From the NCBI GenBank assembly GCA_947177425.1, contig CAMWUN010000030.1, positions 1 to 42,802 on the forward strand: a stretch of 42,802 nucleotides of DNA, read 5' to 3'. Position numbers and translations under genes: made by a program. This DNA is from an uncultured bacterium. GTDB taxonomy: Bacteria > Bacillota > Clostridia > Lachnospirales > Lachnospiraceae. Shown piece after piece: positions 1-8,030 of this stretch; positions within the stretch are counted from its first letter, which is position 1; each line of letters opens with the position of its first letter. Below the pieces are notes generated by a model. That model was not told the DNA's origin, did not search any database, and was given only the letters and a program-made list of their open reading frames with translations.

Positions 1-45
1 TCACACAGACCTGCGCATTTACTGCGCTGGTCGTAAGAAAGTGAT
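1..45. repeat. Left copy of 45-bp terminal direct repeat
   Basis: The first 45 bases are identical to the last 45 bases of the window. The repeat contains a hairpin at 8-32: GACC-T-GCGCA, loop TTTAC, TGCGC-T-GGTC, with one T-T mismatch. Just after the left copy (50-62) comes AGAGTGTTACTGT, and just before the right copy is the similar AGAGTTACTGT. This suggests one unit of about 61 bp that can follow itself. It may be an assembly overlap of a circular molecule or a dispersed repeat that ended the contig at both sides. Confidence 0.9.
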
Positions 46-65
46 TCGAGAGTGTTACTGTAATG

Positions 66-88
66 AAAAAGGCGCCCCTGCGGGCGCC
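66..88 (-). terminator. Terminator of the Gln/Asn-rich protein gene
   Basis: A 7-bp GC-only stem (71-77 with 82-88, loop CTGC) is followed on the minus strand by TTTTT at 66-70. It lies 15 bases past the stop codon of the minus-strand small gene, which fits intrinsic termination of that gene. Confidence 0.8.
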
Positions 89-103
89 TTCTCTCCAAAT
101 CCA

Positions 104-250
104 CTAGAATTCGTTGTTCTTTTTGTTGTTGTCCTTGCAGTTAGAAGAATTGGAAGAGCTGTTCTTCTGGCTGTTCTGGCTGTTCTGGTTGGATTTGTTT
201 TCCTGATTCTGATTGTTCTGGTTGTTGTTCTGATAATCATTCTTAGACAT
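104..250 (-). CDS. Small Gln/Asn-rich hydrophilic protein, 48 aa
   Basis: A 48-codon frame from ATG (248-250) to TAG (104-106). It is preceded by a full AGGAGGA ribosome site and followed directly by an intrinsic terminator, so it is very probably a real gene. The protein is almost only Asn, Gln, Ser and Lys, starts MSKNDYQNNN, and has one Cys (residue 38), no hydrophobic segment and no signal peptide. It is likely disordered and cytoplasmic. Short Asn/Gln-rich proteins occur in Lachnospiraceae but I know no proven function. No good sigma-A promoter is visible. A weak sigma-G-like pair (GAATA, 17 bases, CAATACTA; plus positions 310-314 and 285-292) would suggest sporulation expression, but this is speculative. 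The opposite strand reads as a Val/Leu-rich frame that is only a shadow. Confidence 0.8.
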   Translation of the reverse strand: MSKNDYQNNNQNNQNQENKSNQNSQNSQKNSSSNSSNCKDNNKKNNEF

Positions 251-326
251 ATTTGTTTCCTCCTGATTCTTTAGGTTACAGGAGTAGTATTGCTTATTTA
301 AAAAATTTTTATTCTCTCTGCTTTTA

Positions 327-395
327 GTACTTTAGTACCTATTTTTTATTGAAAGTGCACAATTTTTGGCTGTTTCATCTATGGTACTTTTGTAC
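327..395. promoter_or_regulatory. Paired GTAC-N4-GTAC palindromic sites
   Basis: GTACTTTAGTAC at 327-338 and GTACTTTTGTAC at 384-395 are 57 bp apart and similar in flanks when one is inverted (TAGTAC...GTACC). They lie between the minus-strand small gene and the plus-strand promoter at 406-434. They look like a pair of operator sites for an unknown regulator. No matching regulator can be assigned. Confidence 0.4.
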
Positions 396-405
396 TATAT
401 TGATA

Positions 406-434
406 TTGCATAAGAAAGGAATATAAGCTATAAT
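406..434 (+). promoter_or_regulatory. Sigma-A promoter for candidate sRNA
   Basis: TTGCAT (406-411), a 17-base spacer, then a perfect TATAAT (429-434). The expected start site is about 441. No plus-strand reading frame with a ribosome site follows before the terminator at 505-533, so the promoter would make a short non-coding transcript. Confidence 0.65.
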
Positions 435-440
435 GTATTT

Positions 441-533
441 GTAAACAGGAAACCCCTTCAATTCCTATTTACAACCCTTATATTAACTATTTATACTCCC
501 CTGTAAAGCCTGTCAACTCCTTGACAGGCTTTT
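441..533 (+). ncRNA. Candidate small RNA, about 93 nt
   Basis: The stretch runs from a sigma-A promoter (406-434) to a stem-loop with a T run. The 5' end folds at once: TTGTAAA-C-AGG (439-449) pairs with CCT-A-TTTACAA (464-474), leaving a C-rich loop containing CCCCTTC. A single-stranded middle with ACCCTT and CTCCCC follows, then the 3' stem (505-516 with 521-532, loop CTCC). C-rich unpaired motifs that could pair with ribosome sites are typical of Firmicute trans-acting sRNAs of the RoxS/RsaE kind; this one is not recognised as any known family. No protein frame fits. Orientation is convergent with the GH43 gene ending at 563. Confidence 0.5.
505..533. terminator. Hairpin terminator, sRNA 3' end and GH43 operon end
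   Basis: A 12-bp perfect stem AAAGCCTGTCAA / TTGACAGGCTTT with loop CTCC. The plus strand has TTTT (530-533) at the 3' side; the minus strand has only TTT. It probably ends the plus-strand small RNA and may also end the long minus-strand operon whose last gene stops at 563. Confidence 0.75.
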
Positions 534-562
534 ACATTTTATATTATGCTGCGCTTTCCGCC

Positions 563-2056
563 TTAATCTTTGATAAACGAAAGCGTTCTCATATCCAAGG
601 AGCCTTCTCCATTAAACAGCAGGTATACAGCATATGTGCCGTCCGCAACAGAAACAGGAAAGGTCACAACATTCCATTCCTCTGCCGCAATGGCTATTTC
701 CCTCTCAGCTATGGCTTTCTTCCCCTCTTCGTCTGTTGCAGCCCTGACCGTTCCTTTAAAATTCCCCCGCAATTCCAGTGCAATACCCGAGACATTTCTG
801 CATATAAAATATTTGTACCCCAATACTGTATGGTCGTGGATATCTGTCAGGAACTGTACATTTTGTTTTTGTACCATCCTTGTCTGGGCCGACATGGAAG
901 GATTTTGGTAATCTATATAATCCAGTGTTTCCGGGCATGTCATATGACATGCAATTGCTGCGGGGTAGCTTCCCGAAGCAGGTAAAGCCCCTCCGTTCAG
1001 GCCACAGCTTGTAATCTCTGTCTGCGGAATACTCCCATCCGGAAGTATCTGTATTTTCTCCGCACATCCCTGCCTTGAAAATTCTGTGCCATGTGTCTGG
1101 CGGTGGTAAAAAATATAATACTCTTCTCCTGCCTGCACAATGCCGCCATGATTATTCCCCAGGATGTTTGCCGGCTTCGTTCTTCCGCAATATCCAATAT
1201 CACCATTTGAAACAATCGTTCCGCCATAAACATAGCCTTCTGTCGGCTTCTTGCTTACCGCGTAGCAGAGTTCATGACTCTTATGACTTGAATAGACCAG
1301 ATAATACCTGTCGTTTATCCTGCGAATGGAAGATGCCTCAAAAAAACCATGCCCCTCAAAGCCGGTTCCCTGCGTATGATGTCCGCCCGGGATACAGACG
1401 TGCGGTATCTCTTTCATGGTAAGCATATCCGGTTCCAATTCTACTGCCATTCCATTTTCGCCAAATTTTGTGTTCATCATACACTCAATTTTTTTCCGCT
1501 CTTCCACAGGCATTTTTTCCAAATCTGCTTCACTGAACTCTGGAAGCAGCATCTCCTTTTCACATGCCGGGGCAAATCCATAATAGAGATACACCCTTCC
1601 ATCATTGTCTGTCAAAACCGCCGGGTCAAAGGGCATCATATCCCCCTTAAGTCCTTCTTTCTGCATAACCTGTTCCGGATACCTGACATGTCCGTAAAAT
1701 TCAAACGGGCCGGCAGGCGAGTCACTGACAGCCACGCCAATTTCAGGATAAAACGAAAAACAATAATACAGATAATAACGCCCGTCCGGCCCCCTGGTCA
1801 CGTCTGGGGCCCATAGCTGCATCTTGTCATCCCGGTTGGAAGGATCCTGATCTCTCCGGTAGATCACCCCCTCAAACCTCCAGTCACGCAGATTTTCTAC
1901 CGGCGCAGACCATGTTACATAATGTCCTTCACAGTATACTGCGGCTCCTGCAGCATCATGAGAGCCATAAACATAAACCCTCCCATCAAAAACATGGGGT
2001 TCACCATCTGCTACATATTCATAAAGTGGTAAATACGGATTAAAAACCTGTTCCAT
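563..2056 (-). CDS. Glycoside hydrolase family 43 with C-terminal CBM6-like domain
   Basis: A 497-aa cytoplasmic enzyme with no signal peptide. The N-terminal ~330 residues show the five-bladed propeller pattern of GH43: an early PHVFDGRVYVYGSHD block with the likely catalytic base Asp, PFDPAVL (Asp ~144, pKa modulator), and FFEASSIRR (Glu ~240, general acid). The last ~120 residues resemble a CBM6-type beta-sandwich. GH43 enzymes remove arabinofuranose or xylose; which one applies here cannot be told. ATG at 2056 is chosen because GGAAGGAG sits 7 bases upstream; a TTG two codons earlier is too close to it. It is the last gene of the operon from 12964, 18 bases after the rhamnosidase gene. 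Confidence 0.88.
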   Translation of the reverse strand: MEQVFNPYLPLYEYVADGEPHVFDGRVYVYGSHDAAGAAVYCEGHYVTWSAPVENLRDWRFEGVIYRRDQDPSNRDDKMQLWAPDVTRGPDGRYYLYYCFSFYPEIGVAVSDSPAGPFEFYGHVRYPEQVMQKEGLKGDMMPFDPAVLTDNDGRVYLYYGFAPACEKEMLLPEFSEADLEKMPVEERKKIECMMNTKFGENGMAVELEPDMLTMKEIPHVCIPGGHHTQGTGFEGHGFFEASSIRRINDRYYLVYSSHKSHELCYAVSKKPTEGYVYGGTIVSNGDIGYCGRTKPANILGNNHGGIVQAGEEYYIFYHRQTHGTEFSRQGCAEKIQILPDGSIPQTEITSCGLNGGALPASGSYPAAIACHMTCPETLDYIDYQNPSMSAQTRMVQKQNVQFLTDIHDHTVLGYKYFICRNVSGIALELRGNFKGTVRAATDEEGKKAIAEREIAIAAEEWNVVTFPVSVADGTYAVYLLFNGEGSLDMRTLSFIKD

Positions 2057-2074
2057 AAGCAAACTCCTTCCTAT

Positions 2075-4867
2075 CTAATTTTCCGCCCAATCCGCCATAA
2101 GCGGAAACAGCTTTTCCGCCGCCGCGCTTACCATCTGCGGGTTGAATCCCATAAAGAACATAAACTGTAACTCATTCAGACTCATACTTAAACTTTCAGG
2201 ATCACCGCCCATGACCATACTGTATGCAAGGGGAAGTTCCGTTTTTAGTATTTCCATTGCACGTTCATCATCCCGCAGTTCCTCCAGGCGCGTATCCATT
2301 GTATACAATTTTCTGTAATCACGTTTCGGCTGGTAGGTTTTTTCAAAAACACCTGCCTTAAGCGCAATTTCCTCACCATCCGTCCCCGGAAGCAGTGCAA
2401 AAGCCGTACATCCAAAAGGTACCTCAAAATGCACCGTCACCGTTCCGTCCGGGTTGATGCGCCAGTTGGAAACATATTTTCCGCTTACGGAATCGTAGGT
2501 GTAGTTTACATAGGAAAGCTTCGGATTCAACTGCGGCGCAAAGCGCACAGACCGAAAGCCTGCCTCTGTCTCATTGATCCCCGCAATGCGGCGGTACACA
2601 TATTCCATCACAGAGCCATAAGCATAGTGATTAAGGGAATTCATTCCGGTACCGCTGATACTGCCGTCATCAAGCACCGAATTCCAGCGCTCCCAGATGG
2701 TTGTGGCGCCAAGATTAATGCAGTGCATCCACCCCGGGAATCCTTCCTGGAATAAAATGTAATATGCCAGATCTTCCATGCCGTTTTCTGCCAGAACCTG
2801 ACACATCATAGGCGCCCCGACGAAACCGCCTTTTATCTTATAGCAGTCCTTTTTTAAACGCCCCTTCAGCCCTTCTATTACACGCATCTTATCAACATAA
2901 ACGCCAAATTTAAGGCTAATCAGATAGCCGGTCTGTGTATCCACCGCCAGTCTTCCGTTGGGCGAAAAATATTCCGCCAGAACCGCCTTGTAAATCTGCT
3001 CTGCTTTTCGGCAATACTGTTTCCTTTCCTCTTCTTTTCCCAGAATCCCTGCCGCTTTTGCGAGTTTTAGCACCGATGCATAGTAATATACGGAAGCAAC
3101 GAAATAATCATCCGTTCCCCCTTTCATGCTCTGGGGCGTCACACCATCCTGTGCAAGCCAGTCCCCGAAATGGAAGCCAAAATTCCACAAATGCTGCTCC
3201 CCATGTTCTTTATCCTGTGCAATTATCCACTCCACCCATTCCTTCATCATGGGGTAATTTACTTCCAGTTCATCCTTATCCCCATAGTACTGATAGAGAG
3301 TCATGGGAAGAAAAGTTGCAACATCCCCCCACACACTGCTGCCTCCGGGTATACGGCAGTTATTGGGAATGTAATTTGCAATCCGTCCCCCATGTTTTTT
3401 CTGGTCCACGTGCAAATCATAGAGAAACTTCCGGTAAAAAGCCCTGGTATCCATCTGAAAGCTTGCCGTCGGCGCAAACACCATGGCATCCCCCGTCCAC
3501 CCCAAGCGCTCGTCACGCTGCGGGCAGTCTGTAGGCATATCCAGGAAATTGGAACGCTGCCCCCATGCCGCATTCCCTGCAAGCTGGTTCAGCAGAGGGC
3601 TTGACGATTCAAAACTGCCTGTATCATCAAGATCAGAATAAACTGCTATTCCCGTAAAATCTGTTTTACGAAGTTCTCCGGGCCAGCCGGTCACACGCAC
3701 ATACCGGAACCCGTAGTAGGTAAAGTGGGGACGCACTACCTCCTTTTCACCGTTTGAAATGTAAATAAACTGTGCCTTTGCCGTCCTGTAATTGTCATTG
3801 TAAAAGTTCCCCTGCTGTAAAATTTCACCAAAGTCCAGCACGATTTTTGTTCCTTTGGGAAAGTCTGCGCAAAATTCCATATAACCTGCAAAATTCTGCC
3901 CCATATCAAGAACCGTTTCTCCAGCAGGCGTATGAATCACTTCCTTTACGGGAAGACGGTCTTTTACAATGACCGGAATGCTATAGCGTTCCTTTAGCTT
4001 TTTTTTGTCAGGCTTTCTGGCTTCTGCTGCATTTTCTCCCAGCATTACAGCCGGCCTTGCGTTATTTTCCTTTCCTTCCCACAACAGACGGTTATAGCGC
4101 TCGCCATCATAAATATCGCTCATTTCAATGTCACTGCCCCGGTACTGCCAGCTTTCGTCTGTCTTAACCACTGTGGAAGTTCCATCCGCATAGTCTATAT
4201 GCAGTTCTGCAATTGCCCAAAAACGGTCGCCAAAAAATGCCACATCGCCGTCATAACCAAGACGCCCCTTGTACCAGCCATTTCCGTTCATGATCTCAAT
4301 ATGGTTGTTTTCCTGCAAAAGCCCGGTAATATCATATGTCTGATACTGGATATCTTCATTATAATCATTGCAGAACGGCGCAAGATAATCGTCCCCTATT
4401 TTTACTCCATTCAGATATGCTTCATAAAGTCCAAGTCCTGTCACGTAAATCCGGGCGGATGTAACCTTTTTCTCCGTTGTAAAGTCCCGGAAAAAGACAG
4501 GGTGATAAGTATCCTTTTCATCCATTCCAATAAAATCCGCCTCCCAGGGTTCGTCCATTTTGCCGGTTTCGAACCATGCCGTCTGGCTCTGCGCGTTCTC
4601 ACCATCCTCACCAAAGACTTCAATTCTGTAGTAGTAGCGTGTACGCGGCTTAAGAGGCATATCGATCCGCTCTCCGATGCTGTTTAGCTCTCTTCCTTCT
4701 TTTTCTGCAACAATATTGTCAAATCCGGTATCTTCCGCCACTTTAATTCTGACATTTGTCTGGTATGCTCCTGCTGCGTCAACCACCTTCCAGGAACATT
4801 TCACATATGGATAAGAAAAACCTGTCGGGTTCTTTATCCCATTAATTCTCGTGTTAATAATTCTCAT
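2075..4867 (-). CDS. Alpha-L-rhamnosidase, GH78
   Basis: A 930-aa enzyme releasing alpha-L-rhamnose from glycosides. Order seen: N-terminal Fn3-like domain, a rhamnosidase N domain (YVTGLGLYEAYLNGVKIG, ~residues 140-160), a concanavalin-like region with LDMGQNFAGY, then the (alpha/alpha)6 catalytic domain. The catalytic domain carries DCPQRDERLGWTGD (Asp447, Glu453, Asp460), which contains the acidic residues of GH78. A C-terminal beta domain follows, then about 60 extra residues rich in helix-forming Met/Leu/Glu. No signal peptide, so it works on imported glycosides. ATG 4867 has GGGGAG 7 bases upstream; an upstream ATG at 4891 has none. The start overlaps the end of the GH1 gene by 14 bp, implying coupled translation. 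Confidence 0.94.
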   Translation of the reverse strand: MRIINTRINGIKNPTGFSYPYVKCSWKVVDAAGAYQTNVRIKVAEDTGFDNIVAEKEGRELNSIGERIDMPLKPRTRYYYRIEVFGEDGENAQSQTAWFETGKMDEPWEADFIGMDEKDTYHPVFFRDFTTEKKVTSARIYVTGLGLYEAYLNGVKIGDDYLAPFCNDYNEDIQYQTYDITGLLQENNHIEIMNGNGWYKGRLGYDGDVAFFGDRFWAIAELHIDYADGTSTVVKTDESWQYRGSDIEMSDIYDGERYNRLLWEGKENNARPAVMLGENAAEARKPDKKKLKERYSIPVIVKDRLPVKEVIHTPAGETVLDMGQNFAGYMEFCADFPKGTKIVLDFGEILQQGNFYNDNYRTAKAQFIYISNGEKEVVRPHFTYYGFRYVRVTGWPGELRKTDFTGIAVYSDLDDTGSFESSSPLLNQLAGNAAWGQRSNFLDMPTDCPQRDERLGWTGDAMVFAPTASFQMDTRAFYRKFLYDLHVDQKKHGGRIANYIPNNCRIPGGSSVWGDVATFLPMTLYQYYGDKDELEVNYPMMKEWVEWIIAQDKEHGEQHLWNFGFHFGDWLAQDGVTPQSMKGGTDDYFVASVYYYASVLKLAKAAGILGKEEERKQYCRKAEQIYKAVLAEYFSPNGRLAVDTQTGYLISLKFGVYVDKMRVIEGLKGRLKKDCYKIKGGFVGAPMMCQVLAENGMEDLAYYILFQEGFPGWMHCINLGATTIWERWNSVLDDGSISGTGMNSLNHYAYGSVMEYVYRRIAGINETEAGFRSVRFAPQLNPKLSYVNYTYDSVSGKYVSNWRINPDGTVTVHFEVPFGCTAFALLPGTDGEEIALKAGVFEKTYQPKRDYRKLYTMDTRLEELRDDERAMEILKTELPLAYSMVMGGDPESLSMSLNELQFMFFMGFNPQMVSAAAEKLFPLMADWAEN

Positions 4868-6218
4868 GAATTTTCTCCCCATTTGTCGCAATCACTTCAC
4901 TGTACCAGTACGCAGAATCTTTCAGCGTACGTTTCTGCGTCTGATAATCAATATAAATCAGTCCAAATCGCATATTATAGCCATGGCACCATTCGAAATT
5001 GTCCATAATCGACCATGTCTGATATCCGATTACCGGAACCCCGTCGTCAACGGCACGTTCAAGTTCCAGCAAATAGCGGTTCAGAAAATCGATCCTGTGA
5101 CTGTCGTGCACCTTTCCATCCAGGGCAACCCAGTCCATGCCTGCCATACCATTCTCTGTCACCAGAATAGGCTTATGATACCGCTCATACAAAAACTTCG
5201 GCGCATAGTAAAGAACTTCAGGAGTAACGCTCCACCCCATACTTGTTCTCGGGCTCCCCTGATAAGCATAAGTATTATACCGGTCTTCTCTTATGGGATA
5301 CTCTATGGTTCCTTCATACGCGTTAAATCCGTAAAAATCCAGCGGCTGGGAAATCTCTTTCCATTCTTCATCCGAAAGTTCCGGCAGCAAATCCCCAAAT
5401 ACTTCTGCTGCACCTTCGGGATAATGACCCAGATAAACAGGATCCCCCCACCAGGCATTTCCAAATAAGAACATTTCCTCTGACACAGCAAAGGATTTTG
5501 CCCTCGCCTTCTCCACCGCCTCAATATCCCCGCTCTCTGGGAGCCACACATTTCCGGTAGGCGCCATGCCAATCATTACCTGCTGTTCTATGCAGTTTCG
5601 AAGCACCGAAACTGCTTTTCCATGTGCCCGGAAAATATTGGCGGATACCTCCAGCATTGTTTTTAAGTCATTAGTCTCAAAGGGAGCCATTGCACCAACA
5701 GAAAGACCAAGCCCTGCAAACATCTGATATTCATTAAAAGTCATCCAATATTTTACCCTGCCGCCAAGGCATCCGGCAACGACTTTCGTATATTCTTCAA
5801 ACCATTTCGGACTTTCCGGGTTTTTCCAACCGCCCTTTTCATACAAAGCCATTGGAAGATTCCAGTGATAAAGCGTGACCAGCGGTTCTATTCCGGCTGC
5901 AAGCAGTTCGTCCACCAGGTCAGAATAGAATTTTAATCCTTTTTCATTCACCGTTCCGGTTCCCTCAGGCAGCACACGCGGCCAGCTAATGGAAAACCGG
6001 TAACTTTTCAGCCCGATTTTTTTCATCAGCGCAACATCCTCTTTATACCGGTGATAATGATCGCAGGCGGTATTGGCATTCTCGCCACATGCAATATGCC
6101 CCGGCTGGCTTTCAAAATAATCCCATATTCCAAGCCCCTTTCCATCCTCCAGATATGCTCCTTCTACCTGATGCGCCGCCGAAGCAGCGCCCCACAAAAA
6201 ATCTTTTTGAAATCCCAT
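4854..6218 (-). CDS. Beta-glucosidase, GH1
   Basis: A 454-aa TIM-barrel enzyme of GH1. The start FLWGAASAAHQVEGAY is the family N-terminal signature. TFNE gives the acid/base Glu163, TENG the nucleophile Glu355, and WSIMDNFEW the aglycone/sugar-binding loop. Ser/Lys residues of the 6-phospho type (as in BglA) are not apparent near the C terminus, which ends EWCHGYNMRFGLIYIDY. It is therefore more likely to act on unphosphorylated beta-glucosides, fitting uptake by an ABC importer. The second of two close ATGs (6218) is chosen: AAGGAG is 7 bases upstream of it, against one base for ATG 6224. Its 3' end overlaps the rhamnosidase start. Confidence 0.94.
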   Translation of the reverse strand: MGFQKDFLWGAASAAHQVEGAYLEDGKGLGIWDYFESQPGHIACGENANTACDHYHRYKEDVALMKKIGLKSYRFSISWPRVLPEGTGTVNEKGLKFYSDLVDELLAAGIEPLVTLYHWNLPMALYEKGGWKNPESPKWFEEYTKVVAGCLGGRVKYWMTFNEYQMFAGLGLSVGAMAPFETNDLKTMLEVSANIFRAHGKAVSVLRNCIEQQVMIGMAPTGNVWLPESGDIEAVEKARAKSFAVSEEMFLFGNAWWGDPVYLGHYPEGAAEVFGDLLPELSDEEWKEISQPLDFYGFNAYEGTIEYPIREDRYNTYAYQGSPRTSMGWSVTPEVLYYAPKFLYERYHKPILVTENGMAGMDWVALDGKVHDSHRIDFLNRYLLELERAVDDGVPVIGYQTWSIMDNFEWCHGYNMRFGLIYIDYQTQKRTLKDSAYWYSEVIATNGEKIHENY

Positions 6219-6267
6219 CGTCATTCTCCTTCCATTACGCGTCAGTCTGTCCCTTATTGTAATAATA

Positions 6268-6303
6268 AGGCTGCCGCCTCATCAATCGTTCGCGCGACAG
6301 CCT
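6268..6303 (-). other. Hairpin between GH3 and GH1 genes
   Basis: AGGCTG (6268-6273) pairs with CAGCCT (6298-6303), with extra CGC/GCG pairing inside. On the minus strand it is followed by TTATTATT. It may be a partial terminator or an mRNA-processing hairpin that sets lower expression of the last three operon genes. Confidence 0.5.
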
Positions 6304-6308
6304 GTTTC

Positions 6309-8009
6309 CTAATACGTAAGATACTCTTTTCCACAAAACGGGTCTACCGGACTTTTGCCTGTAAACGCACTCTTTCCTGTAATCTTCTCCACTACAGTAT
6401 CAATCATCAGGTCATGGTTTGAATATGCATTGATGTAGGTCTTTACCATCGGCACATCCAGCAGATGATAAGGATTCTGCAGGGAGATAAACAATGTCGG
6501 CACCACCTCCACGAACCATGGGATATTGTTGCCGGCGCCATAAGGCGCATGCCAGTTCAGACGGTTTGTGGTCTTATTAGAAGCATTTTCCACATTACCG
6601 ATGTAAATAACAAGGTCATATTTACTGCGGAACTCTGTCACCGTCTCAAAGCGCATGGGTTTAGAAAAATCAAATATCTCTTCCTCATAGCGGATCATCT
6701 CAAAGCCTTCCCGCTCCATATCCTCAATAAACCGCTTTGCAACACGCTCCTCGGAGGGACATTTTCCCATGATTTCAAAGAGCACCCTTTTATACTTCTT
6801 TGGCGATACGGGCAGGAGATTCTGTGTATCCTTTACCAGCGTCACTGCCTTGTCCGCGCACTCTTTCGCCCATGCTTTATGCTGCCTGCAGCCAATAATA
6901 TCAAGATTCTCACGCTTCGGCGCCAGACTTCCGTCTGCACGCTTCGTATGCAGTTTTAATGCTGCTTTTGCCGCAAGGATTCTTGTGACCGCCTCGTCAA
7001 GCCGTTCCTTAGAAAGAATCCCTGTCTCATAGCCCTTTTTCATAAACTCCAGATCTTCCTGATAGTCCTTGTTGAACAGAATCATGTCGCAGCCAGCCTC
7101 GATACAGTACGGCACGGATTTTTCACGGTCCATAGCACATAAGAATCCAACCATCGGCGTTGCATCCGTAATAATCATTCCGTTAAATCCCAACTGCTCC
7201 CGCAGAAGATTTTTCAAAAGCTCCGGTGACAATGATGCAGGCATCAGCTTATCAAGATGACTGGGATTAAATTTTTTCTGGTATGAGGGCAAAGCAATGT
7301 GTCCCACCATTACAGTCAGGGCATCCGCCTCTATCAGCGTCTTGTAGATATCTCCATAAGATGCATCCCACTCTTCACAGGAAAGGGAATTGACACTGGT
7401 CAATATATGCTGATCTGTCTCGTCCACGCCGTCCCCCGGGAAATGCTTGATGGCAACCGCCGAACCGCATTCTTTTGCCCCCTGCATATATGCCAGCCCG
7501 CATGCTTTGATCATTTCTTTGTCAGATCCGTAGGTGCGTACATTTGTAATCGGATTATGATAGTTCCTGTCTATATCCACTACCGGCGCAAATGCATAAT
7601 TACACCCCACTGCCTGCGCCTCACTGCATGATATCTTCCCTAAGCGGTATGCCTGCTGCGGATCTCCTGTGGCTGCTGCCTGCATCTGCTTTCCAAAGGC
7701 AGTTCCCTCCTCTACAATGCCGTCGCCCCCCGCTTCAAGGTTTGCCGCCAGAAACATGGGCACTTTTGCATGTTCCTGCAGATATGTATACGCTGAAAAT
7801 AATTCCTCTGTCTTACCTGTGCGGAACATCAGCCCGCCCGGACTGCGGTTTAATATTTCATACTGTAAATACTGCTCGTTTGGAGAATATCCGATAGGAA
7901 AAAATAACTGCCCCAGCTTTTCATCCAGAGTCAGGGAGTCCCTGGTATCTTCAACCCACTGAATATCCTCTTCTGATAAATAAAACGGTTTTGCTTTTAA
8001 ATCTGTCAT
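6309..8009 (-). CDS. Glycoside hydrolase family 3, NagZ-like type
   Basis: A 566-aa GH3 protein. The TIM-barrel has KHFPGDGVDETDQH (188-201), whose Asp199-x-His201 pair matches the catalytic dyad of NagZ-type beta-N-acetylglucosaminidases. The nucleophile is Asp282 in IITDAT. A second, partial alpha/beta domain follows (about 380-560). In the family, the His-Asp dyad replaces the usual Glu acid/base and goes with N-acetylhexosaminidase or phosphorylase chemistry. The neighbours are plant-glycoside enzymes, so the substrate is uncertain. No signal peptide. GAGGGG lies 6 bases before the ATG. The gene follows the permease gene by 21 bases in the same operon. Confidence 0.88.
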   Translation of the reverse strand: MTDLKAKPFYLSEEDIQWVEDTRDSLTLDEKLGQLFFPIGYSPNEQYLQYEILNRSPGGLMFRTGKTEELFSAYTYLQEHAKVPMFLAANLEAGGDGIVEEGTAFGKQMQAAATGDPQQAYRLGKISCSEAQAVGCNYAFAPVVDIDRNYHNPITNVRTYGSDKEMIKACGLAYMQGAKECGSAVAIKHFPGDGVDETDQHILTSVNSLSCEEWDASYGDIYKTLIEADALTVMVGHIALPSYQKKFNPSHLDKLMPASLSPELLKNLLREQLGFNGMIITDATPMVGFLCAMDREKSVPYCIEAGCDMILFNKDYQEDLEFMKKGYETGILSKERLDEAVTRILAAKAALKLHTKRADGSLAPKRENLDIIGCRQHKAWAKECADKAVTLVKDTQNLLPVSPKKYKRVLFEIMGKCPSEERVAKRFIEDMEREGFEMIRYEEEIFDFSKPMRFETVTEFRSKYDLVIYIGNVENASNKTTNRLNWHAPYGAGNNIPWFVEVVPTLFISLQNPYHLLDVPMVKTYINAYSNHDLMIDTVVEKITGKSAFTGKSPVDPFCGKEYLTY

Positions 8010-8030
8010 GAACTTCCCCTCTCTATATAT

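Noticed and set aside
41-274. 77-aa Val/Leu/Ile-rich plus-strand protein
   Set aside because: It is the antisense reading of the Gln/Asn-rich gene and runs through that gene's terminator; no ribosome site.
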